A model generated the notes under the pieces. The model was not told the DNA's origin and made no database searches. It saw only the letters and a list, made by a program, of their open reading frames with translations. This document shows, one piece after another, positions 30,372 through 38,240 of a stretch of DNA of 40,324 bases. Position numbers and translations under genes: made by a program. Origin of the DNA: Curtobacterium luteum (lineage in GTDB: Bacteria > Actinomycetota > Actinomycetes > Actinomycetales > Microbacteriaceae). Location: contig NZ_LDQC01000006.1 of NCBI RefSeq assembly GCF_001475545.1, positions 1-40,324 of the forward strand. Direction: 5' to 3'. Each line of letters starts with the position of its first letter. The first letter of the stretch is position 1.

Positions 30372-31172
30372 ATGACTGGGACACGGATCTGGCGGATCAT
30401 CGTCGTCGTGAGCGCGGTGATCGCGGTGGTCGGGTCGTTCATCGGGTCGGGAGCCGCGGGCGGCACCCCGATCCAGGACGCCGCGGGCGGAGCGCTCTCC
30501 GCGTCGTCGACGTCGATCGCCCCGGACGGACCCGCGTTCGGCATCTGGTCGGTGATCTACCTCGGGCTGATCGTGTACGCCGTGCGGCAGCTGTTCCGGA
30601 CCGCGGACGACGAGCGACACGCACGCCTGGCCCTGCCGGCGACGCTCTCGCTCCTGCTCAACGCGGCGTGGATCCTGTCCGTGCAGTTCGGCTTCCTCTG
30701 GGCGAGCGAGCCGATCATCGTCGCGCTGCTCGTGGTGCTCGTGTGGACGTTCGCGATCCTGCGGCGCACCCGGCCGTCCGGCGTCGTCGACGCGATCGTC
30801 ACCGACGGCACGTTCGGGCTCTACCTCGGGTGGGTCTGCGTCGCGACCGCGGCGAACACGGCGGCGGTGCTGACGGCCGCGGGCTTCCGGGGTTTCGGGC
30901 TCGGGCAGGACGTCTGGGGCGTGCTCGTGGCCGCGGTGGCCGGGCTCGTCGGAGTCTTGCTCGCGGTGTGGGGTCGCGGTCGGGTCGCGCCCACGCTCTC
31001 GCTGTGCTGGGGTCTCGCGTGGGTTGCGGTCGGACGGCTCGACGGGCCGCTCGTGTCGGTGCCGACCGCCGTGACGGCCGTGGTCGCCGTGGTCGTCGTG
31101 CTGCTCGTGACGCTCGTGGCGCGGAGCCGCGCGGGGTGGGCTGCCCGCCGGCCGGTGGTCGCTCCCGCCTGA
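30372..31172 (+). CDS. TspO/MBR-like membrane protein
   Basis: A 266-residue polytopic membrane protein resembling the tryptophan-rich sensory protein (TspO/MBR) family in its longer actinobacterial form. Visible helices are at about 7-25, 52-72 (APDGPAFGIWSVIYLGLIVYAVRQL, matching the P.FG.VW..LY pattern), 85-105 (ATLSLLLNAAWILSVQFGFLW, matching LN..W), 110-125, 145-165, 175-195, 200-218 and 235-258. It has more helices than the five of classical TspO. The family binds porphyrins or cholesterol; the role here is unknown. ATG 30372 follows GGGAG at 6 nt. The stop is followed at once by the repeat block. Confidence 0.72.
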   Translation: MTGTRIWRIIVVVSAVIAVVGSFIGSGAAGGTPIQDAAGGALSASSTSIAPDGPAFGIWSVIYLGLIVYAVRQLFRTADDERHARLALPATLSLLLNAAWILSVQFGFLWASEPIIVALLVVLVWTFAILRRTRPSGVVDAIVTDGTFGLYLGWVCVATAANTAAVLTAAGFRGFGLGQDVWGVLVAAVAGLVGVLLAVWGRGRVAPTLSLCWGLAWVAVGRLDGPLVSVPTAVTAVVAVVVVLLVTLVARSRAGWAARRPVVAPA

Positions 31173-31294
31173 CGGTCGCTGCCACGAGACTCGGCCTGAC
31201 GGACACCGCCGCCTGACGGTCGCTGCCACGAGACTCGGCCTGACGGACACCGCCGCCTGACGGTCGCTGCCACGAGACTCGGCCTGGCGGACAC
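31171..31294. repeat. 44-bp tandem repeat derived from the left arm of a palindromic element
   Basis: The unit runs 31171-31214 and 31215-31258 exactly, then a third copy runs to about 31294, where it continues into palindromic element A with TGGCGG in place of TGACGG. Each unit contains CCACGAGACTCGGCCTGACG, the left part of elements A and B. It begins 2 bases before the TspO stop codon ends. Confidence 0.95.
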
Positions 31295-31340
31295 TTTCCT
31301 CGCTCAGGAGCGCGAGAAGTGTCCGCCAGCGCGAGACTCG
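31269..31340. repeat. 72-bp palindromic element, copy A
   Basis: Layout: GCCACGAGACTCGG, then arm CTGGCGGACACTT (31285-31297), centre with CGCTCAGGAGCG, arm AAGTGTCCGCCAG (31317-31329), then GCGAGACTCG. The 13-bp stem is perfect. The terminal motif CGAGACTCG is a direct repeat at both edges. It is the same length as copy B, with about nine differences. Confidence 0.9.
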
Positions 31341-31448
31341 GGTCAGCATCGAGGAGCCGACGGGGCGGACGCGCACCGGGCCTCCCGGCCGAGCGACGCG
31401 CCACGAGCCACGAGACCCGGAGTCGCGGTCCCGAGACTCGGCGCGGCG

Positions 31449-31520
31449 GCCACGAGACTCGGCCTGACGGACAGTTCCCGCGCTCAGGAGCGCGAGTACT
31501 GTCCGCCGGCACGAGACTCG
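31449..31520. repeat. 72-bp palindromic element, copy B
   Basis: Same layout as copy A: left arm CTGACGGACAGT, centre GCGCTC-AG-GAGCGC, right arm ACTGTCCGCCGG, edges CACGAGACTCG. The C-G pair of copy A (ACAC/GTGT) is here a G-C pair (ACAG/CTGT), a compensatory swap that keeps the stem. One A-C mismatch and one T-G wobble occur near the base. Confidence 0.9.
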
Positions 31521-31570
31521 ACCTCCCGGGCAGCGACCAGCCGCCACCCCGCGCGGCGCGCGGCGCCGCG

Positions 31571-32671
31571 TCAGCGCGCGGCGACCGCCAGGCCGTGCGC
31601 GGCGGCGACCGCCTCGTTCGCTACCTGCCCCTCGTGCACGTTCAGCCCGAGCGCGAGCGCCGGGTCGTCGGCGAGCGCCTGCTCCCACCCGCGGTTCGCG
31701 ATCGCCACGGCGTACGGCAGCGTCGCGTTCGTCAGCGAGATCGTCGACGTGCGCGGCACTGCACCGGGCATGTTCGCGACGCAGTAGTACACCGCGTCGT
31801 GCACGCGGAACGTCGGGTCATCGTGGGTCGTCGGCCGGGCCCCCTCGAAGCACCCGCCCTGGTCGATCGCGATGTCGACGAGGACCGACCCGGGCTGCAT
31901 GTCGGCGACCATCGCGTCCGTCACGAGCTTCGGTGCCGAGGCTCCGGGGATGAGCACCGAGCCGATCACGAGGTCCGCGGACGCCAGGGCCGAGGCGATC
32001 GCGTGCGACGAGGACCGCAGCGTCGTGATGCGTCCGTCGAACCGGGCGTCGAGGGCACGGAGCCGCGGCAGGCTGATGTCGAAGACCGTGACCTCGGCAC
32101 CGAGTCCGAGCGCCATCGTCGCCGCGTGCTCCCCGGCGACACCGCCGCCGATCACGACGACGCGCCCCTTGGGGGTGCCGGGGACCCCGCCGAGCAGCAG
32201 ACCCCGCCCGCCGTTCGTCCGCATGAGGTGGTACGCCCCGACCTGGGCGGAGAGGCGCCCGGCGATCTCCGACATCGGCGACAGCAGCGGGAGCGACCGG
32301 TCCGGCAGCTGGACGGTCTCGTAGGCGATCGCCGTCGCCCCGGACTCCATGAGCGCCGTGGTCAGCGGACGGTCGGCGGCGAGGTGCAGGTAGGTGAAGA
32401 GCACCTGCCCCGGTCGGATCGACGCGTACTCCGACGCGACCGGCTCCTTCACCTTGAGGATCATCTCCGCGCGGGACCAGACCTCGGCCGCGGTCTCGAC
32501 GATGGTGGCGCCGGCAGCGGCGTACTCGTCGTCCGGGAACGCGGACCCGACGCCCGCTCCGGCCTGCACGAGGACCTCGTGGCCGTGCAGCGTCAGCTCC
32601 GCGACACCGGCGGGGGTCGCCGCGACGCGGTACTCGTTGTTCTTGACTTCGGTGGGGACGCCGATCAGCAT
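31571..32671 (-). CDS. ald: Alanine dehydrogenase
   Basis: A 366-residue NAD-dependent enzyme interconverting L-alanine and pyruvate plus ammonia. It starts MLIGVPTEVKNNEYRVAATPAGVAEL, the classic Ald/PNT N-terminus with the substrate Arg15. It continues with KVKEP (catalytic Lys), LFTYLHLAADRPLT (active-site His), GRVVVIGGGVAGEHAATMALGLGAEVTVFD (NAD fold) and DIAIDQGGCFEGARPTTHDDPTF. ATG 32671 has AGGAG 6 nt upstream; the GTG before it has none. The 119 bp upstream hold GGAAAC and TAACGA elements that may be promoter parts, unproven. The gene ends right beside the repeat block. Confidence 0.96.
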   Translation of the reverse strand: MLIGVPTEVKNNEYRVAATPAGVAELTLHGHEVLVQAGAGVGSAFPDDEYAAAGATIVETAAEVWSRAEMILKVKEPVASEYASIRPGQVLFTYLHLAADRPLTTALMESGATAIAYETVQLPDRSLPLLSPMSEIAGRLSAQVGAYHLMRTNGGRGLLLGGVPGTPKGRVVVIGGGVAGEHAATMALGLGAEVTVFDISLPRLRALDARFDGRITTLRSSSHAIASALASADLVIGSVLIPGASAPKLVTDAMVADMQPGSVLVDIAIDQGGCFEGARPTTHDDPTFRVHDAVYYCVANMPGAVPRTSTISLTNATLPYAVAIANRGWEQALADDPALALGLNVHEGQVANEAVAAAHGLAVAAR

Positions 32672-32790
32672 CACGGACTCCTTCGTGGGCGGTGCTCGTT
32701 CGACACCACGATGCGCCGCGGTTCGTTACGGAGAGGTTTCCGCCGAACATCTGCGCATCATCTGGCCGAGAAGTGCCACAGAGTTCGGCG

Positions 32791-34191
32791 TCAGGACACC
32801 TTGCCGGGGTTGAGGATGCCCTTCGGGTCGAAGACACGCCGGATCCCGCGCTGGAGCTCGAGGACGTCCGCTCCGACCTCGTCGCCGAGGTGGTGCCGCT
32901 TCAGCACACCGACCCCGTGCTCGCCGGTCAGGGTGCCGCCGAGCTCGATCGCCGCCCGGAAGAGCGCGTCGGCGGCGTCCCACACCTTCTGCGGCACGAC
33001 CTCGCCGTCGAACACGAAGTTCGGGTGCAGGTTGCCGTCGCCCGCGTGCGCGCAGGTCGGGATCGGCAGGTCGAACTCGCGGCCGATCGCCTCGACGCGG
33101 TCGAACATCTCGGCGAGGCGGCTCCGCGGCACGGCGACGTCCTCGATGAGCACACGCCCGCGCGCCGCCATCGCTGCGTGGAACGACCGGCGGATGGTGA
33201 GCAGGCGCTCACGTTCCGCCGCCGAGCCGGCCAGGCGGACGGTCCCGCCCTCGACCTGGAGGCGCGGCACGGCTCCCAGCGCATCCTGCGTCGCGTCCGG
33301 GCCGTCGTACTCCACGAGGAGGAACACCCCGCCCTCCTGACCGCTCCCCACGGTCTCGGCCACCACGCTCGGCCCGAGGTGGTCGGCGATGTACCCGAGC
33401 GACGACGCGTCGAGGAGCTCGACCGTCGACGGGCGTGCGGCACCGTCGGCGGACGCGGCGACGATCGCCGCCGACGCCGCGGCCGCCTGGTGCACCGTCG
33501 GGAACACCGCGCCCAGGGTGGCGGGCGCACCCGCCGGCACCGGCACGAGCCGGACGGTCGCGCCGACGATGACGCCGAGGGTGCCCTCCGAGCCGACCAT
33601 GAGCGACGTGAGGTCGAGGCCCGTCACGCCCTTCACCGTCCGGTGCCCGGTGGAGACGAGTCGGCCGTCGGCGAGGACCACGTCGAGTCCGAGTACCGCT
33701 TCGCGCGTGACGCCGTACTTCACGCAGCGCAGCCCGCCGGCGTTCGTGGCGATGTTGCCGCCGACACTCGCGATCGCGGCACTCGCCGGGTCGGGCGCGA
33801 AGCGGAGTCCGTGGTGTGCGACGGCGTCGTTCAGCGCGCCGTTCAGCACGCCGGGCTCGACGACCGCGAGTTCGTCCTCCGGTGAGACCTCGAGGATGCG
33901 GTCCATGCGCGCGACGCTCAGCACGACCGAGCCGTCGGTGCCGTTCGCGCCGCCGGCAAGCCCGGTACCGGCACCGCGCGGCACGACCGGCACCCCGAGC
34001 GCCGAGCACGTGCGGAGCGTCGCCTGCACGTGCTCCACCGTGCGGGCCACGACCACCGCGAGGGGCGACCCGTCGGCCACCCAGCCCGACTTGTCGGTCC
34101 GGGACGCCTCCACCGCAGCGTCGTCCGTGCGGACGACCACACCGTCCGAGTCCGAGAGGGCGGTACGGAGGGCGGCGACGACGGAGTCCAT
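32791..34191 (-). CDS. FAD-linked 2-hydroxyacid dehydrogenase (GlcD/D-lactate dehydrogenase type)
   Basis: A 466-residue flavoprotein of the GlcD/Dld family, oxidising D-2-hydroxyacids such as D-lactate or glycolate and passing electrons to the respiratory chain. The FAD-binding PCMH domain (about 40-215) has VPRGAGTGLAGGANGTDG, SVGGNIATNAGGLRCVKYG and VKGVTGLDLTSLMVGSEGTLGVI. The C-terminal domain has PTCAHAGDGNLHPNFVFD and GTLTGEHGVGVLKRHHL, the catalytic His-rich signatures. ATG 34191 has TAGCGT 7 nt upstream and no Shine-Dalgarno site. Downstream of an AraC gene (28 bp) and upstream of ald; lactate-pyruvate-alanine would be a sensible flow, but this is inference. Confidence 0.92.
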   Translation of the reverse strand: MDSVVAALRTALSDSDGVVVRTDDAAVEASRTDKSGWVADGSPLAVVVARTVEHVQATLRTCSALGVPVVPRGAGTGLAGGANGTDGSVVLSVARMDRILEVSPEDELAVVEPGVLNGALNDAVAHHGLRFAPDPASAAIASVGGNIATNAGGLRCVKYGVTREAVLGLDVVLADGRLVSTGHRTVKGVTGLDLTSLMVGSEGTLGVIVGATVRLVPVPAGAPATLGAVFPTVHQAAAASAAIVAASADGAARPSTVELLDASSLGYIADHLGPSVVAETVGSGQEGGVFLLVEYDGPDATQDALGAVPRLQVEGGTVRLAGSAAERERLLTIRRSFHAAMAARGRVLIEDVAVPRSRLAEMFDRVEAIGREFDLPIPTCAHAGDGNLHPNFVFDGEVVPQKVWDAADALFRAAIELGGTLTGEHGVGVLKRHHLGDEVGADVLELQRGIRRVFDPKGILNPGKVS

Positions 34192-34198
34192 GTCCAGC

Positions 34199-34204
34199 AC
34201 GCTA
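34199..34204 (-). promoter_or_regulatory. -10 box of the FAD-linked oxidase gene (leaderless type)
   Basis: TAGCGT on the minus strand ends 7 nt before ATG 34191, within the 28-bp gap after the AraC gene. Confidence 0.5.
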
Positions 34205-34219
34205 CCGGGGACGGTGGCT

Positions 34220-35230
34220 TCAGCTCGCGCGGAGCGACTCACTGGGCAGTTCGCCGAACCGCGACCGGTACGACGCCGAGAAGCGGCCGAGGTGGCCGAA
34301 GCCCCAGGTGCGGGCGATCTCGGCGACCGTCGTGCCGTCCGGGGCACCGCGGAGCAGGTCGACCCGGGCGCCGTCGAGTCGAGCCGCACGGAGGACGTCC
34401 CCCGGGGTCTGCCCGAGGTTCCGCTTGAGCGACTGCTGGAGCCCGCGCGGGCTGAGGCCCGATGCCGCCGCGATCTCCGGCGTCCCGATCGGCTCACGAG
34501 CATGGGCGTGCACGAACTCGAGTGCTCGGCGAAGCCGTTCGTGCTCGGGCCCCGAGCCGGTGACCGCCGCGCGCCAGCGACTGCGCTCGGGGAACGCCGC
34601 GATCGCCGCGCGGACGAAGGACTCGGCGGCGTCACGCTGCTCCAGCGGGCTCATGTCGTTCGACGCGTCCAACCACCGCGGGGACAGCTGCCGCACGGTG
34701 TCCTGCCAGATCCGCGCGCCCTCGGCGGTCGGACGCCGGAGTGCCTCGAACGAGAAGTCGTCGTCGCCGACCACGGACCGGACGAAGTCGCGGTCGAGGT
34801 GCACGAGGTTCAGCGCGATGTCGTGGTGGTGCAGCTGGTAGGTGTCAGCGAAGGGCAGCACGACCGGGACACCCGCTCGCAGCTCCACTTCGCTGCCGTC
34901 GTACGTGATGGTGCTCGCGCCCGAGCTCATCCAGGCGACGAGGAAGGCGTCGTCCACACGGCTCTCGCTCTGCAGGTCCACCCCGAACCGTGAGGACCGC
35001 AGCGAGACGCGGTCGTCACCGACGCCGGCGAACGTCCAGGGGGTGGTGGCGCGGACCCGGCGGACGCGGGGCGCGCGGAGGTCGTAGCCATCGCTGAAGA
35101 AGGTGAGCGCCTCGTCGAGGTCTTGTCCGACGATGCGTCGAGCGCTCCGGGCTTCCACGAGGGGTCCGGAGGAGGGTTCGGTGACTCCGGACGCCGTCGA
35201 CGACCGGTCGGTCTCGTTGCGGGACACCAT
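34220..35230 (-). CDS. AraC-family transcriptional regulator
   Basis: A 336-residue regulator. The N-terminal sensor domain (about 30-190) has STITYDGSEVELRAGVPVVLPFADTYQLHHHDIALNLVHLD, like AraC-binding-like cupins. The C-terminal DNA-binding domain (about 238-335) has RRALEFVHAHAREPIGTPEIAAASGLSPRGLQQSLKRNLGQTPGDVLRAARLDGARVDLL and VAEIARTWGFGHLGRFSASYRSRFGELP. It resembles the regulator at 22385-23341 at the C-terminal end, so the two are paralogs. ATG 35230 was preferred (TAGATT 7 nt upstream); a longer frame to 35281 lacks support. It sits just upstream of the FAD-linked oxidase and may control it. Confidence 0.9.
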   Translation of the reverse strand: MVSRNETDRSSTASGVTEPSSGPLVEARSARRIVGQDLDEALTFFSDGYDLRAPRVRRVRATTPWTFAGVGDDRVSLRSSRFGVDLQSESRVDDAFLVAWMSSGASTITYDGSEVELRAGVPVVLPFADTYQLHHHDIALNLVHLDRDFVRSVVGDDDFSFEALRRPTAEGARIWQDTVRQLSPRWLDASNDMSPLEQRDAAESFVRAAIAAFPERSRWRAAVTGSGPEHERLRRALEFVHAHAREPIGTPEIAAASGLSPRGLQQSLKRNLGQTPGDVLRAARLDGARVDLLRGAPDGTTVAEIARTWGFGHLGRFSASYRSRFGELPSESLRAS

Positions 35231-35237
35231 GCACCGG

Positions 35238-35243
35238 AATCTA
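35238..35243 (-). promoter_or_regulatory. -10 box of the AraC gene (leaderless type)
   Basis: TAGATT on the minus strand ends 7 nt before ATG 35230. Confidence 0.5.
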
Positions 35244-35311
35244 CGGGACACCACCGACAACCATTCGCGCGATGTGGACAAACGGCTGGTCAGCCCCGTC
35301 GGCCCGGCCCG

Positions 35312-36274
35312 TCACGGTTGCAGGACGGCCTGCCCGATGCTCTCGTCGATGATGAGGTCGGTCACGAGTCCGGCCGCCAGCGCCCCGCGCAACGACGCCG
35401 CCTTCGACCGGCCGGCCACGACGCACACCCGTCTCGGCGCGTGCTTGATCGTGTCCAGGTCCGGTCCGCCGGCCCGGGCGTTCACGTCGATGTCGCGCCA
35501 TGAACCGTCGGCCCGGTAGAACACCGTCGAGACGTCGCCGACGACCTTGGCCCGCACGAGCTCCTCCTGGTCCGCGGGGTCGAGGTAGCCGCCCGAGTAG
35601 ACGTGCGACGGCACCGGGGCCTGCGGCGCTCCGACGCCGAACACCACGAGGTCCATGCGCTCGTGCAGGTCGAGCACGCGACGGATCGACCGCTCCTTGA
35701 AGAGCATCTCCTTCGTGGCGGGATCGTCGAAGAACGCCGGCACGGGGAACTGCTGCACGAACGCGCCGTACGCCTCGCCGAACCGTCGGAGGATCTCGGA
35801 CGCGTACACGATCCCCGTCGTGCGGGTGTTCGCGGCGCCGTTCACCTGCACGATCGTCGACCCGTGCGTCGTCTTCGGCACGAGGTACCGGCTGACCGCG
35901 CTCACCGTCGAGCCCCACGAGATGCCGATGACCATGTTCGAGTCGATGTACTGGGTGAGGATGCGGGCGGCGGAGAGCGCGACCCGCTCGAGGCGGTCGA
36001 CGTCACTGGTGTGGTCGGGCACCGGGACGACGTGCGCGTGCACCCCGAAGCGCGACCGGATCGACCGACTGAGCGCCGCCGCCTGGTCGAGGGGCGACCG
36101 GATCTGGATGTCCACGAGGCCGGTGTCCCTGGCGTACTTCAGCAGCCGGGACACCGACGATCGGGACGTCCCGAGCTCGTCCGCGATGGCGTCCATCGTC
36201 AGGTCCTGCAGGTAGTACAGGTGCGCGGCGCGCAGCGCCTGCTGGGTGCGCACGGGCTGGGCGGCATCGCTCAT
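35312..36274 (-). CDS. SorC/DeoR-family sugar-responsive regulator
   Basis: A 320-residue SorC-family regulator. The N-terminal helix-turn-helix (about 12-58) reads ALRAAHLYYLQDLTMDAIADELGTSRSSVSRLLKYARDTGLVDI, as in SorC/DeoR-type proteins. The C-terminal effector domain (about 65-320) is a sugar-phosphate isomerase-like fold with GISWGSTVSAVSRYL, VQVNGAANTR, MDLVVFGVGAPQ and AGRSKAASLRGALAAGLVTDLIIDE. Its ligand would be a phosphorylated polyol or sugar; with glpD divergent next to it, glycerol-3-phosphate is a fair guess. ATG 36274. Two palindromes in the shared 190-bp region are the likely operators. Confidence 0.92.
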   Translation of the reverse strand: MSDAAQPVRTQQALRAAHLYYLQDLTMDAIADELGTSRSSVSRLLKYARDTGLVDIQIRSPLDQAAALSRSIRSRFGVHAHVVPVPDHTSDVDRLERVALSAARILTQYIDSNMVIGISWGSTVSAVSRYLVPKTTHGSTIVQVNGAANTRTTGIVYASEILRRFGEAYGAFVQQFPVPAFFDDPATKEMLFKERSIRRVLDLHERMDLVVFGVGAPQAPVPSHVYSGGYLDPADQEELVRAKVVGDVSTVFYRADGSWRDIDVNARAGGPDLDTIKHAPRRVCVVAGRSKAASLRGALAAGLVTDLIIDESIGQAVLQP

Positions 36275-36302
36275 GGTGCTCCGATCTGTTGCACCGCAAC
36301 CA

Positions 36303-36316
36303 TGCACGGACGTGCA
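36303..36316. promoter_or_regulatory. SorC-type operator palindrome O1
   Basis: TGCACG-GA-CGTGCA is a perfect inverted repeat, identical in its arms to O2. A flanking inverted repeat GTTGC-ACC-GCAAC lies at 36288-36300. It starts 29 nt upstream of the regulator's ATG, suiting autoregulation. Confidence 0.65.
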
Positions 36317-36377
36317 CGGCCTCTGCAACCCCTGTCGCGCCTCCCGGCCCGCTCCGGAGCGACCACGACAGGTGTGC

Positions 36378-36391
36378 TGCACGTTCGTGCA
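36378..36391. promoter_or_regulatory. SorC-type operator palindrome O2
   Basis: TGCACG-TT-CGTGCA, 75 bp from O1 (about seven helical turns), followed by GCAA-G-TTGC at 36393-36401. It lies 74 nt upstream of glpD and could sit at or near its promoter. The equal arms and the matching TTGC/GCAA flank suggest one regulator binding both sites, possibly by looping. Confidence 0.65.
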
Positions 36392-36464
36392 CGCAAGTTG
36401 CCCAGCCTCCCACCCAGGAGCACCATCGATCCCGAACCAACCCGATCGAGCAAGGAAGCGACAC

Positions 36465-38207
36465 ATGTCGAAGAAGACGCAGCCCCGGAACACGGTGAGC
36501 GCCCTCACGGAGCGCCCCAACGCCCAGGTCCTCATCGTCGGTGGTGGCATCAACGGCATCGCCACCTTCCGCGACCTCGCACTGCAGGGCGTCGACGTCG
36601 CGCTCGTCGAGCGCGGCGACTACGCGAGCGGTGCCTCGGCGGCCTCGAGCCACATGATCCACGGCGGCATCCGCTACCTCGAGAACGGCGAGTTCCGACT
36701 CGTCCGCGAGAGCGTGCAGGAGCGCAACGGCCTCATCCGCATCGCCCCGCACTACGTCAAGCCGCTGCAGACGACGATGCCGATCTTCTCGACGTTCTCC
36801 GGCATCATGAACGCCCCGCTGCGGATGCTCACGCACAAGCAGCGCTCGACGAAGGAGCGCGGCGCAGCGCTCATCAAGATCGGCATGACGATCTACGACT
36901 CGTTCTCGCGCGACGGCGGCTCGGTGCCGAAGCACCGCTTCCTCACGAAGAAGGCGGCGCTGGCGGACATGCCGGCGCTCAACAAGGACCTCAAGTACAC
37001 GGGCACCTACTACGACGCCTCCGTGCACGAGCCGGAGCGCCTCGCGCTCGACGTGCTCAAGGACGGGCTCGCCGCCGGCACCGGCACCGGCTCGGCAGCG
37101 ACGGCCCGCGCCGTCAACTACGTCGAGGCCGCGGGCACCCGCGACGGTGGCGTGCTGCTCCGCGACCGCGAGACCGGTTCCGAGTTCACCTTCGCCGCCG
37201 ACGTCGTGATCAACGCCTCCGGACCCTGGACCGACCTCACCAACGAGGCGTTCGGCGGCGAGACGACGTTCATGGGCGGCACGAAGGGCTCCCACATCGT
37301 CGTGCACAACGACGAACTCCTCGAAGCGACCAAGGGCCGCGAGCTGTTCTTCGAGAACAACGACGGCCGCATCGTGCTCATCTACCCGCTCAAGGGCCGG
37401 GTCCTCATCGGCACGACCGACATCGACGCCGACCCCTCGCAGCCGGTCACCACGACCGAGGAGGAGATCGACTACTTCTTCGGGCTCGTGAAGCACGTGT
37501 TCCCGCAGATCGAGGTCACCCGCGACCACATCGTCTACAGCTACTCCGGCATCCGTCCGCTCCCCCGCCACGAGGACACCGCGCCCGGGTTCGTGTCCCG
37601 CGACTACCGGATCGTGGACACCGAGATCGCCGGGCTCCCCGACTCGACCGTGCTCTCCCTCGTCGGTGGCAAGTGGACCACGTTCCGCGCCCTCGCCGCG
37701 CACCTCTCCACCGAGGCCACGACGAAGCTCGGGGTCACCCGCAAGGTCGACACCACCGGCATGCCGATCGGCGGCGGCAAGGACTTCCCGACCACCGACG
37801 CGCAGCGCGCCCTCTGGGTGAAGTCGCACCGTGACGGCCTCGACGCCGGCCTCGTCGAGGGCCTGCTCGAGCGCTACGGCACGCGCGCCGCGGAGGTCGT
37901 CGACGTCCTCACCGACGGCCCGGTCGAGCAGCTCGAGTCCGACCCGAAGCTCACCCGCGCGGAGGTCGCGTACTTCGCCGAGCACGAGCAGGCGGTGCAC
38001 CTGGTCGACGTGGTGCTGCGTCGCACGAACCTCGCGTTCGTCGGTGGGGTCACGATCGACCTGCTCGACGAGCTCGCCGACGTCATGGCCGGGGCGCTCG
38101 ACTGGAGCGCCGAGGAGCGCGCCGACGAGGTGCAGCGCACGCTCGACGTGCTGCGCGAATCGCACGGCGTGATCGTGCCGCTGCACACGGCGGCGCAGCC
38201 CGCGTAG
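36465..38207 (+). CDS. glpD: Aerobic glycerol-3-phosphate dehydrogenase
   Basis: A 580-residue FAD enzyme that oxidises glycerol-3-phosphate to dihydroxyacetone phosphate and reduces quinone at the inner membrane. The FAD fold begins QVLIVGGGINGIATFRDLALQGVDVALVERGDYASGASAASS (about 21-62). SSHMIHGGIRYLENGEFRLVRESVQERN is the DAO/GlpD signature. YPLKGRVLIGTTDID and SYSGIRPLPRH follow, then GGKWTTFRALA near 400, and a helical C-terminal domain (about 430-580). ATG 36465 has AAGGAAG 5-8 nt upstream. It faces its presumed SorC regulator. glpK and glpF are not in the window, so the glycerol pathway is split. Confidence 0.97.
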   Translation: MSKKTQPRNTVSALTERPNAQVLIVGGGINGIATFRDLALQGVDVALVERGDYASGASAASSHMIHGGIRYLENGEFRLVRESVQERNGLIRIAPHYVKPLQTTMPIFSTFSGIMNAPLRMLTHKQRSTKERGAALIKIGMTIYDSFSRDGGSVPKHRFLTKKAALADMPALNKDLKYTGTYYDASVHEPERLALDVLKDGLAAGTGTGSAATARAVNYVEAAGTRDGGVLLRDRETGSEFTFAADVVINASGPWTDLTNEAFGGETTFMGGTKGSHIVVHNDELLEATKGRELFFENNDGRIVLIYPLKGRVLIGTTDIDADPSQPVTTTEEEIDYFFGLVKHVFPQIEVTRDHIVYSYSGIRPLPRHEDTAPGFVSRDYRIVDTEIAGLPDSTVLSLVGGKWTTFRALAAHLSTEATTKLGVTRKVDTTGMPIGGGKDFPTTDAQRALWVKSHRDGLDAGLVEGLLERYGTRAAEVVDVLTDGPVEQLESDPKLTRAEVAYFAEHEQAVHLVDVVLRRTNLAFVGGVTIDLLDELADVMAGALDWSAEERADEVQRTLDVLRESHGVIVPLHTAAQPA

Positions 38208-38240
38208 TCCACGCAGGTCGCGTTCCGACGTGACCGGATG

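Larger units (their letters stand above)
31173..31570. repeat. Gene-free repeat block between TspO and ald
   Basis: 398 bases with no supportable gene. The motif GAGACTCG appears seven times (near 31185, 31229, 31273, 31333, 31433, 31454 and 31513) with a variant GAGACCCG at 31413. It contains the 44-bp tandem repeat and the two 72-bp palindromic elements (31269-31340 and 31449-31520). Open frames crossing it translate to low-complexity Arg/Ser/Gly peptides. Confidence 0.9.

Noticed and set aside
31171-31294. CRISPR array
   Set aside because: The 44-bp units are directly adjacent with no spacers, and no cas gene is present.
29607-31688. Frames crossing the repeat block (Arg/Ser/Gly peptides)
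   Set aside because: They exist only because the repeats and GC-rich DNA lack stops; repeated peptide text mirrors the DNA repeat.
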